A model generated the notes under the pieces. It was given only the letters and a program-made list of their open reading frames with translations, was not told where the DNA came from and made no database searches. From Azoarcus sp. (GTDB taxonomy: Bacteria > Pseudomonadota > Gammaproteobacteria > Burkholderiales > Rhodocyclaceae), in the NCBI GenBank assembly GCA_031285365.1, contig JAITWP010000274.1, forward strand, positions 1-5,927: a stretch of 5,927 nt of DNA. Direction: 5' to 3'. Positions 1 to 5,927 of the stretch are shown in pieces; within the stretch, counting starts at the first letter, position 1, and each line of letters opens with the position of its first letter. The translations under genes and the position numbers were made by a program.

Positions 1-2340
1 TCGGCGGCGATCAAGGTCGAGTCGGCAACTCCGCCGCCGGGGCCAGGGACGCCGACCATCGTCTCGCCCATCTCGGGAGCGCAGGTGACCGCCTTGCAAC
101 CGGTTTTGAGCGTGCAGACCGCAGCGACGCAAAACGATCCGACGACCAAGGTCCAGTTTGAGATCTATGCCGATGAAGCCATGATCCAGATGGTCGGCAA
201 CGCTGTTGTCGACAAGGTGACAGGCGCTGACGGCCCGACGGCCTGGCAGATAACCAGCGCCTTGGCCGACAATACCCACTACTGGTGGCGGGCAAGGGCT
301 TTCGATGGCAGCCAGTTGTACAGCGCCTGGGTCAATGGCCGTTTCTTCGTCAATCTGCACAACGACGCGCCCGAGCATTTCAACCTGACCAGCCCGGCGC
401 CGGAGGCTGAAGTGAGCATAGTCGAGCCGGTTCTGGCGTGGACCAACAGCATTGACCGCGATGGCGATACGGTGACCTATCGTGTCGACGTCTATCACGA
501 TGTTGCGCTGACGGAACGGGTGGCTGGCGCTGCAGGCTTACCGGCGGACGCCAGCGGGACGACGCATTGGACGGTCGATACACCTTTGATCAATCGCGAA
601 AAATACTACTGGCAGGTCATTGCGCAAGACGCGCTGGGCGCTGGTACGCCGAGTCTGGTGCGTTCGTTCGTAGTCAATGCCGGCAATACGCCGCCAACCG
701 CGCCCGTCATTATGTCACCGCCACCGGGAGGGCAAAGCGCCATCAACAATGTGCCGCTCGTGATCGGCAATGGCAGTGACGCCGAGAGTGATCTCATTAC
801 CTACGTCTTCGAGATTGACACTGTCAGCACCTTCGATTCCGGCAACAAGCAGTCTTCTGGGCAAATCATTCAAAGCGCTGGCGACACGACCAGCTGGATC
901 GCTGTCAATCTTCTGGAAAACAAGCGTTACTACTGGCGAGTCAAGGCCCAGGACGGGCAAGCCGAATCGGCTTGGGTCGGCAGCGATTTCCTGGTCAACG
1001 CCACCAATGACGCGCCGCCAACGCCGACAGTCAGAAATCCCGGCAATGGAGCCTGGTCGGCCATCCAGCAGCCCAGCCTGGAGGCGAATCCCGTCCTTGA
1101 TCCGGAAGGCGGGGCCGTGCGTTATGAATTCGAGGTGTATCGCGATGCCGCCTTGACCGACAAGATCGTCGACGGTGCCTCAAGCACCACCGCCTGGATC
1201 GTTACAGTCCCGCTGGCCGACAAAACCACGCATTGGTGGCGATTGCGCGCGGTCGACGCGCAGGATGCGGCAAGCCCTTGGGGACCGGCCAATATTCTGT
1301 ATATCAGCACCGCGCCTTATCAAGATCCGAGTATCCAGATGATTACTCCGGCGACGCCCGTCATACCGGAAACGGTTACCGAAAACGGCATCACCCGCAA
1401 ACAGGTGACGCTACGCTGGGAAGGCTCCGATCCGAATATCGAACCGACAGTGGCGCTCTATTACGGCACCAGTCCTTCCGGCTATGTCGGCGCCGTCATC
1501 GTCGATGGGCTGCGTCAGACCGCCGGAACACAATCAGGCAGCCATGTCTGGGACGTGACCGATCTGGCGCCGGGCACCTACTACGTTTACGCCATGATTT
1601 ACGATGCCAAGGGTATCGGTCGGGCCTATGCGCCGGGAGCAGTGGTCATTCCTCCGGCGCAGCCGACAGGGCAGATCGTCGTGACAGTCGCCGGGCGTCC
1701 AAGCACCGCCAAGCCGGGCAGCATGTTTGATTTCACCGTTCGCCTAGGGCAAGCGCCGACAGCCGATGTCGTGGTGCCACTCTCGTCGACGCAGCCCCTG
1801 GAAGGCGCTGTGTCACCGCCGAGTCTGACGTTTACCCCGCAAAACTGGGCAACCGCCCAAACGGTCACGGTCACGGGCCAGAGCGGTTGTTCACCGATCC
1901 GCTCGGCGAAGTACCAAATCCTGTCGGGCAAGGCAGTTTCGCTCGATCCGGATTATATGGGCTTGAGCGGCGCCCCGCTTGATGTCGCCAATCAGGAAGG
2001 CGCCAGCTTTACTGGCACGACCGACAACAGCCAGATTCACATCTGTGGATTCACGGTGCTCAGTGAACAGCAGATCAATGCGACTACCTGGGAATATGTG
2101 ATCAAAGGCATTCTGACCAACACAGGGCCGGCTGTGGGCGCCGTGGTGGCCAGTCTGACCAAACTGCCAACAGGCGCTCAGACGGTGGAAGGTGAAATGC
2201 AATTCGGAGCTGCCGCAACGGGAGAGACAGTAAATAGCGCCGATACCGTCACACTGCGTTCGAGCGCTAAAATTCCTGCGGTGACATTCCAACTGGGTCT
2301 TGCCTTCCACTGGAGTGTGGTCGTCCAACCCCAACCCTGA
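1..2340 (+). CDS. Large secreted/surface protein with tandem FN3/Ig-like repeats (5' end outside window)
   Basis: The reading frame is open from base 1 to a TGA at 2338-2340, giving 779 visible residues. The GTG at 85 is internal, because in-frame codons rich in Pro and Gly precede it. Visible residues about 11-436 form four units of 103-108 residues. Each has a Tyr/Trp-rich strand (YWWRARA, YYWQVIAQD, YYWRVKAQD, HWWRLRAVD) and most end in F(F/V/L)VN plus an Asn/Pro linker, typical of fibronectin-III/Ig-like beta sandwiches. Residues about 437-555 form a further Ig-like unit, and 556-630 resemble a Calx-beta module (TVTVTGQSG). The last ~100 residues (WEYVIKGILTNTG ... LAFHWSVVV) look like a beta-rich C-terminal domain. 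Two cysteines, C630 and C682, could form a disulfide. No catalytic motif, PEP-CTERM, LPXTG or beta-barrel anchor is seen at the C terminus. The role is inferred as an extracellular structural, adhesive or scaffold protein; its partners are unknown. The stop lies 17 bases before gspG, so co-transcription is likely. Confidence 0.85.
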   Translation, partial: SAAIKVESATPPPGPGTPTIVSPISGAQVTALQPVLSVQTAATQNDPTTKVQFEIYADEAMIQMVGNAVVDKVTGADGPTAWQITSALADNTHYWWRARAFDGSQLYSAWVNGRFFVNLHNDAPEHFNLTSPAPEAEVSIVEPVLAWTNSIDRDGDTVTYRVDVYHDVALTERVAGAAGLPADASGTTHWTVDTPLINREKYYWQVIAQDALGAGTPSLVRSFVVNAGNTPPTAPVIMSPPPGGQSAINNVPLVIGNGSDAESDLITYVFEIDTVSTFDSGNKQSSGQIIQSAGDTTSWIAVNLLENKRYYWRVKAQDGQAESAWVGSDFLVNATNDAPPTPTVRNPGNGAWSAIQQPSLEANPVLDPEGGAVRYEFEVYRDAALTDKIVDGASSTTAWIVTVPLADKTTHWWRLRAVDAQDAASPWGPANILYISTAPYQDPSIQMITPATPVIPETVTENGITRKQVTLRWEGSDPNIEPTVALYYGTSPSGYVGAVIVDGLRQTAGTQSGSHVWDVTDLAPGTYYVYAMIYDAKGIGRAYAPGAVVIPPAQPTGQIVVTVAGRPSTAKPGSMFDFTVRLGQAPTADVVVPLSSTQPLEGAVSPPSLTFTPQNWATAQTVTVTGQSGCSPIRSAKYQILSGKAVSLDPDYMGLSGAPLDVANQEGASFTGTTDNSQIHICGFTVLSEQQINATTWEYVIKGILTNTGPAVGAVVASLTKLPTGAQTVEGEMQFGAAATGETVNSADTVTLRSSAKIPAVTFQLGLAFHWSVVVQPQP
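31..1308 (+). repeat. Four tandem FN3-like protein repeats
   Basis: Four consecutive coding units run from about 31-354, 355-678, 679-999 and 1000-1308, each 103-108 codons long. They share an N-terminal Pro-rich linker followed by a 'P..G' turn and a mid-domain D-x-(D/E)-(G/S)-(D/G) loop before a Tyr/Phe strand. A W-x-(V/I) strand and then a Y/H-W-W/Q-R-x-x-A strand follow. The similarity is clear in protein but not strong in DNA, so these are old, diverged duplications rather than a recent expansion. Boundaries are judged by eye. Confidence 0.8.
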
Positions 2341-2342
2341 AA

Positions 2343-2348
2343 AAGGAA
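2343..2348 (+). promoter_or_regulatory. Ribosome binding site of gspG
   Basis: AAGGAA lies 9 bases before the ATG at 2358, in the short gap after the upstream stop. It is the best Shine-Dalgarno match in the window and supports both the chosen gspG start and strong translation of this abundant pseudopilin. Confidence 0.75.
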
Positions 2349-2357
2349 TCCTCTCCC

Positions 2358-2801
2358 ATGATCAACGGTTCACTTCGCCCTTGTTGCAACAACACTCGAT
2401 GGCAGGGCTTCACCCTGCTCGAACTGTTGGTCGTGATTGTCATCATCGGTTTACTTGCTGCCTATGTCGGGCCGCGTTATTTCTCGCAACTGAGCAAATC
2501 CGAGCGGCAAACCGCCAAGGCCCAGATCGAGGGATTCGGCAAAGCGCTGGATACTTACCGGCTCGATACCGGGCGCTACCCATCGACCGATCAAGGCCTG
2601 GCGGCTCTGATGGTCAAGCCAAACGACGAAGCAAAATGGAACGGTCCCTACCTTCAGAAAAGCGTACCACTTGATCCGTGGGGCAAACCTTACATCTATC
2701 GCTCGCCGGGGCAAGGCGGGGCGGATTTTGATCTGCTCTCCTATGCCAAGGATGGGCAGCCGGGCGGTGAAGAAGATAACGCTGACATTACCTATCGCTG
2801 A
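2358..2801 (+). CDS. gspG: Type II secretion system major pseudopilin GspG
   Basis: This 147-residue protein is the main subunit of the T2SS pseudopilus, the periplasmic fibre that pushes folded substrates through the outer-membrane secretin. The class III leader ends at G17, and prepilin peptidase should cut before F18. The mature N terminus reads FTLLELLVVIVIIGLLAA, with Glu at mature position 5 and a hydrophobic helix as in all type IV-like pilins. The GspG signature follows: YRLDTGRYPSTDQGL, then WNGPYL, then PLDPWGKPYIY, then a Gly/Asp-rich C terminus (YAKDGQPGGEEDNADI) that corresponds to the calcium-binding loop of the family. The mature length of 130 residues is usual. The leader of 17 residues with Cys-Cys at 9-10 is longer than the common 6-10. 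The start at 2358 is supported by a good ribosome binding site. gspF follows after 44 bases. GspG is preferred over a type IV pilin or other pseudopilin because of the DPWG/PY block and C-terminal loop. Confidence 0.97.
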   Translation: MINGSLRPCCNNTRWQGFTLLELLVVIVIIGLLAAYVGPRYFSQLSKSERQTAKAQIEGFGKALDTYRLDTGRYPSTDQGLAALMVKPNDEAKWNGPYLQKSVPLDPWGKPYIYRSPGQGGADFDLLSYAKDGQPGGEEDNADITYR

Positions 2802-2807
2802 GTTCTG

Positions 2808-2823
2808 CCATTTCCGGGAATGG
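2808..2823 (+). other. Small hairpin between gspG and gspF
   Basis: CCATT at 2808-2812 pairs with AATGG at 2819-2823. A possible T-G wobble inside leaves a CCGG tetraloop. No T tract follows, so this is not an intrinsic terminator. Its place directly after the gspG stop would suit an mRNA-stabilising or processing element that gives more pseudopilin than platform protein, but the stem is short and chance is possible. Confidence 0.35.
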
Positions 2824-2835
2824 ATCAAGCAGACC

Positions 2836-2840
2836 AAGAG
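2836..2840 (+). promoter_or_regulatory. Weak ribosome binding site of gspF
   Basis: AAGAG ends 5 bases before the ATG at 2846. It is a weaker match than the gspG site, consistent with lower need for the platform protein. No other in-frame ATG lies between the gspG stop and 2846. Confidence 0.5.
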
Positions 2841-2845
2841 AACCG

Positions 2846-4099
2846 ATGACCAGCGTCGAACACACGGGGCAATCGACAGCCATTCCGACCACTGCCGGTC
2901 AGGCGTCGACCATACGGTTACGCCTTTTGGGGCCGGATGGCGAAGAGCGTATCCAGGCTTTTTCTGTTACCTCAGCAGATGAGGCAATCCGCCGGGCGAC
3001 ATCCCGCGGCCAAGTGGTGCTCGGTATAGAGCCGGATAGCAGGCAATCCGAAGCGAGAGGGCATAAAGGGCGGAGGAACTTTCCGCTTTTGTTGTTCAGT
3101 CAGGAACTATTGGCGCTTCTGGACGCCGGCCTCAACCTGACAGAGGCCTTGGCAACGCTCCACACCAAGGAACAACAACCATTGGCCGCCGAGGTATTGG
3201 GCCAGGTGCTACAGGCATTACGCGAGGGACGCAATTTTTCTGATGTTCTGGGGAGTCTGTCGAAGCACTTTCCAGAAGTCTATGTGGCGACGATTCGCGC
3301 CTCGGAGCGCACCGGCGATCTGCCCCGCGCCTTGGCGCGCTACATCACTTATCAACTGCAATTCGAGGCAATCCGCAAAAAACTGATCTCGGCGTCCATC
3401 TACCCAGTCATGCTGCTTGCCGTCGGCGGTTTCGTCATGCTTTTTCTGCTTGGCTATGTCGTGCCGCGCTTTAGCGCGGTCTACCAGTCATCGGGTCGGG
3501 AGCTGCCGTGGCTGTCATCCATCATGCTGGTGATCGGCAAGATCATTTACGACAACTGGCTGCTGGCGTTTCTGGCAATCGTTTCATCATTGGCCGGATT
3601 TGGCTGGCTCCTGGCGCAACCAGCAAGAAGACAGCGCCTGCTCGATGCCGTTCTGCGCTTACCCTGGCTGGCCGTGAAATCGGAAGAATTTCGTCTTTCG
3701 CGTTTTTACCGGGCAGTCAGTTTGCTGTTATCCGCAGGTATTTCCCTACCACGCGCCATGGGAATGGTCTCCGGCTTGCTGAGCATGGCCCAACAGGAAA
3801 AATTGCGCATCGCCAAGCAAGCGGTCGAACACGGGCAAAGCCTGTCACTGGCGCTGGGTTCAGCGCACCTGGCCAGTCCGGTCGCCGATTCTCTGATCAA
3901 AGTCGGCGAGCGTTCAGGTCAGTTAGCGGAAATGCTGGAACGCGCGGCGCGCTTTCATGACGAAGATTTTGCCCGTTGGGTCGATTGGGCGTCGAAGCTT
4001 CTTGAGCCGATGTTGATGACTATCATCGGACTCGTGATCGGCGTAGTCGTGGTCTTGATGTACCTGCCGATCTTTGAATTGGCCGGAGGCTTACAGTAA
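2846..4099 (+). CDS. gspF: Type II secretion system inner-membrane platform protein GspF
   Basis: This 417-residue polytopic inner-membrane protein is the assembly platform that links the cytoplasmic ATPase GspE to insertion of pseudopilins. Two T2SSF domains are visible, at about 83-206 and 286-408. Each carries the LL-x-AG-x-x-L repeat (LLDAGLNLTEAL at 92-103, LLSAGISLPRAM at 294-305) and a GE-x-SG-type motif (SERTGDL at 153-159, GERSGQL at 354-360). Three membrane segments are expected at about 187-208 (ending in the VVPRF block), 237-258 and 386-408, followed by the family ending LPIFEL. The first ~22 residues are a Thr/Ser-rich extension before the usual GspF N terminus, which here reads IRLRLLGPDGEERI. 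Otherwise the length is close to the usual ~400. It follows gspG with a 44-base gap, whereas classical T2SS operons run gspE-F-G. MshG or PilC relatives share the fold; pairing with gspG favours GspF. Confidence 0.94.
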   Translation: MTSVEHTGQSTAIPTTAGQASTIRLRLLGPDGEERIQAFSVTSADEAIRRATSRGQVVLGIEPDSRQSEARGHKGRRNFPLLLFSQELLALLDAGLNLTEALATLHTKEQQPLAAEVLGQVLQALREGRNFSDVLGSLSKHFPEVYVATIRASERTGDLPRALARYITYQLQFEAIRKKLISASIYPVMLLAVGGFVMLFLLGYVVPRFSAVYQSSGRELPWLSSIMLVIGKIIYDNWLLAFLAIVSSLAGFGWLLAQPARRQRLLDAVLRLPWLAVKSEEFRLSRFYRAVSLLLSAGISLPRAMGMVSGLLSMAQQEKLRIAKQAVEHGQSLSLALGSAHLASPVADSLIKVGERSGQLAEMLERAARFHDEDFARWVDWASKLLEPMLMTIIGLVIGVVVVLMYLPIFELAGGLQ

Positions 4100-4177
4100 A
4101 CCTTGCTGTTGAGTAATGTGAGCGATAGTAACTGAGAGAAGCTAGGGTGTGAGTTTCGTTTTGGGCATCATAAATCG
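4100..4177 (+). other. Intergenic gap between gspF and the LamG-protein gene
   Basis: These 78 bases hold no convincing terminator, promoter or Shine-Dalgarno sequence. TTGCTG (4103-4108) and GATAGT (4124-4129) are 15 bases apart, which is too short and too weak to call a promoter. The stretch before the ATG at 4178 (GGGCATCATAAATCG) lacks a clear ribosome binding site. Whether the downstream gene shares the gspF transcript is therefore open. Confidence 0.5.
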
Positions 4178-5927
4178 ATGAAAATGCCGTATTTATTTTA
4201 TAGCCGCGTTGTAAAACAGAGACTAGGCAAGTTATGCGCAAGCCTATCTCTAGCCTTTTTTTCTCTGTTTTCCACCGCCCAGACCGAGGTCGGTGGGGTG
4301 ATCCTATCCAATACTGTATGGTATGCAGAGCGAAGCCCTTATATTGTTGTCAATGATCTGTTGGTGAAAAATGGCGCAACATTGGCAATAGAAGCTGGCA
4401 CTACCGTATACATGGGGCCAAATGTCTCCTTGACAATCGAAACTGGGGCACTCAAAGCAATTGGGAGTGCACAGGCGCCGATTCGATTGACTTCTAAAAA
4501 TCTGCTTGATGGAAAAACGCCTGCGCCAGGAGATTGGCGGCAGCTAATATTTGGTGCGGGCACTGCCAATGAGACACAACTTGAGCATGTAATAATTGAA
4601 TATGGTGATGGTGTTGTTGTTGCCGGTGCTTCGCCAGTATTTAACTACCTGACAATTGACAACAATCGAGGTGCAGCTATATCTGCCGATCTCACTGCAT
4701 CCCTTCGTGGCATGGGTAATAAAGCCAGAGGAAATGGAAGTAATGCGATCATATTGCCGCCAGGCGACATTGATGGATCTGTAACTTGGGGAATAAATGG
4801 TATCCCTTTCGTTATTCCACAAGGAAATATTTCAGTTGGCACGTCACCGAATATTATCTCGGTTTCCCCACAGGTTCTGGAGCAAGGTGAAACCGGGATT
4901 TTTACCTTGCTTGGAACTCGTTTGGAAGATTTGTCTGACATTGTTTTCGATAATGATGCTATAACAACTCAAATTATTAATGGTGGAACAGATACCCAAG
5001 TGCAACTGCGAATTACAGCCGCTCCCCATGCAACCTTGGGGGCAGCAGGTGCGACCATCTTGGTTGCAGGGGGAAAGGCCATAAAACCTGCCATATTAAC
5101 TATTTTGCCTATTACCCAAAAGCTATTGTCCGTCGCTCCTCCATCCATATTTGTCGGAAGCGGAGACCAAACGATCGATATTGAAGGGAAAAATCTTTTG
5201 CCAACAACGGTTGCTGAACTTGACGGTATCGCGCTTGCGACAACGTATACTTCAGACTCACGGTTATTGGCAACCCTTCCCAATCAACCGCTGGCGGGAT
5301 TACATACCCTGCGTCTGCGCACACAAGATCCATTGAATGAATATCTTTATACATTATCTGCCCCGCTATTGATCACAGTACAGCAGCCCCAAGCTGTATT
5401 TGTGCCAGATCCAGTTTCCATGCTTAAAGGAAGCAGTCAACATGTGGCAATTCAACTGCCATTTACGGCACCCGCAGATGGTTTGGTATTTGATTTAAAT
5501 TCGAGCGATCCGCTGGTAGTTGACGTCCCTTCTAATGTGATGGTTCTTCCAGGGCAGTCGATGGTTACCTTTGCGGCTCAGGCTGTTGGAGCAGGGATGG
5601 CCATTCTGACACTGAGTCGTACTGGTTGGCTGGCAGCACAGACCAGTACCTTGGTATGGTCATCGTTGCCGTTGGTGTTGGCAGAATACCGATTTGATGA
5701 GACCCAGTGGACTGGGGCCACCGGAGAAGTGATAGATAGCTCTATCAATGCAAATCATGGGACAGCGCTTCAAGGTGCAACTACAGCGCTATCCAAACTC
5801 TGCGCAGGAGGGTATTTCGATGGCGCCACCAATCGCCATGTTGTTCTTTCTCCCACAATTCAGGAGATGGTCACAAATACTTTCACAATGATGCTTTGGG
5901 TCAAGCCCGGTAGAGACCACCAAATCG
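4178..5927 (+). CDS. Large exported modular protein with beta-helix, IPT/TIG-like and MshQ-type LamG domains (3' end outside window)
   Basis: The frame is open from the TGA at 4133-4135 to the window end. The first start is ATG 4178 (another lies at 4184), giving 583 visible residues. A signal peptide fits residues 1-34: a long basic n-region, hydrophobic core LSLAFFSLF, and cleavage after STA. Residues about 41-215 look like a right-handed beta-helix (SPYIVVNDLLVKNGATLAIE, AGTTVYMGP, APIRLTS, GDWRQLIFG). Residues about 223-309 and 316-401 look like IPT/TIG-type Ig folds, each opening with a (S/A)P-x-(I/V)-type turn and containing (L/I)xGxxL. Residues about 406-494 form a further Ig-like unit. 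From residue 502 a LamG/concanavalin-like domain begins (AEYRFDE, GEVIDSS, NHGTAL, GYFDG, FTMMLWVKPG), as in the MSHA biogenesis protein MshQ. MshQ usually carries a DUF6701 region after LamG, which would lie beyond the window. It probably acts outside the cell in adhesion or pilus-like surface display; this is inferred. Codons are more AT-rich than in the preceding genes. Confidence 0.82.
   Translation, partial: MKMPYLFYSRVVKQRLGKLCASLSLAFFSLFSTAQTEVGGVILSNTVWYAERSPYIVVNDLLVKNGATLAIEAGTTVYMGPNVSLTIETGALKAIGSAQAPIRLTSKNLLDGKTPAPGDWRQLIFGAGTANETQLEHVIIEYGDGVVVAGASPVFNYLTIDNNRGAAISADLTASLRGMGNKARGNGSNAIILPPGDIDGSVTWGINGIPFVIPQGNISVGTSPNIISVSPQVLEQGETGIFTLLGTRLEDLSDIVFDNDAITTQIINGGTDTQVQLRITAAPHATLGAAGATILVAGGKAIKPAILTILPITQKLLSVAPPSIFVGSGDQTIDIEGKNLLPTTVAELDGIALATTYTSDSRLLATLPNQPLAGLHTLRLRTQDPLNEYLYTLSAPLLITVQQPQAVFVPDPVSMLKGSSQHVAIQLPFTAPADGLVFDLNSSDPLVVDVPSNVMVLPGQSMVTFAAQAVGAGMAILTLSRTGWLAAQTSTLVWSSLPLVLAEYRFDETQWTGATGEVIDSSINANHGTALQGATTALSKLCAGGYFDGATNRHVVLSPTIQEMVTNTFTMMLWVKPGRDHQI
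4218..4262 (+). terminator. Intrinsic-terminator-like hairpin with T tract inside the start of the CDS
   Basis: AGAGA (4218-4222), a bulged C (4223) and TAGGC (4224-4228) pair with GCCTA (4242-4246) and TCTCT (4247-4251). This gives ten pairs around a 13-base loop. Seven Ts at 4256-4262 follow after the four bases AGCC. The shape is that of a Rho-independent terminator, but it lies within codons 14-28 of the large protein. It could be an attenuator limiting read-through from gspF, or a coincidence: the stem is only moderately GC-rich and the T tract starts four bases after it. Confidence 0.4.

Noticed and set aside
85..87. GTG as the start of the FN3-repeat gene
   Set aside because: The same frame is open back to base 1 and encodes a Pro/Gly linker and the first strand of a repeat, so the true start lies upstream of the window.
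1233..1730. A 165-codon + strand frame and other offset frames inside the FN3 gene
   Set aside because: They are rich in Arg, Gly and Ser with no domain pattern, as expected from an out-of-frame reading of GC-rich DNA.
2451..2837. Minus-strand frame of 128 codons over gspG
   Set aside because: It is fully antisense to a clear gspG and lacks any recognisable motif.
4103..4129. Possible sigma-70 promoter (TTGCTG and GATAGT)
   Set aside because: The spacing is 15 bases and both boxes are poor matches, so it is not better than chance.
4232..4240. Lipobox for a lipoprotein at C20 of the LamG protein
   Set aside because: The residues before the Cys read GKL, without Gly/Ala/Ser at -1, so the signal peptide fits ordinary signal peptidase I cleavage better.
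4544..5354. Several minus-strand open frames of 60-104 codons
   Set aside because: They lie opposite the long + strand gene, overlap each other, show no known motif or ribosome site, and are explained as antisense shadows.

Overview
The window looks like a Gram-negative chromosome fragment, most plausibly from a betaproteobacterium. That guess rests on GC-rich coding sequence and clear type II secretion (T2SS) homologues; no marker gene fixes the taxon. All recognisable genes lie on the + strand and read like one transcription unit, at least over the first three genes.

Layout: (1) positions 1-2340 hold the 3' part of a large secreted or surface protein. It is built from tandem fibronectin-III/Ig-like units, a Calx-beta-like module and a C-terminal beta-rich domain, and its start lies upstream of the window. 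(2) After 17 bases comes a T2SS major pseudopilin gene, gspG (2358-2801). (3) After 44 bases, which contain a small hairpin, comes the T2SS inner-membrane platform gene gspF (2846-4099). (4) A 78-base gap without obvious signals follows. (5) A second large exported protein then starts at 4178 and runs off the window end. It has a signal peptide, a beta-helix-like region, two IPT/TIG-like domains, an Ig-like domain and the beginning of a LamG domain resembling that of the MSHA biogenesis protein MshQ. Base composition falls visibly in this last gene. An intrinsic-terminator-like hairpin with a seven-T tract lies inside its signal-peptide codons.

How the parts may work together: GspG builds the pseudopilus and GspF is the membrane platform that couples pseudopilin assembly to the ATPase. 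Finding these two in the order G-F, without the other core genes in between and flanked by two giant modular exported proteins, suggests a dedicated T2SS/MSHA-like export or surface-display locus. The large proteins would then be its cargo or surface components. That is an inference from gene context; ATPase, secretin and prepilin peptidase genes are not visible here. No tRNA, rRNA, CRISPR array, insertion sequence or attachment site was recognised.
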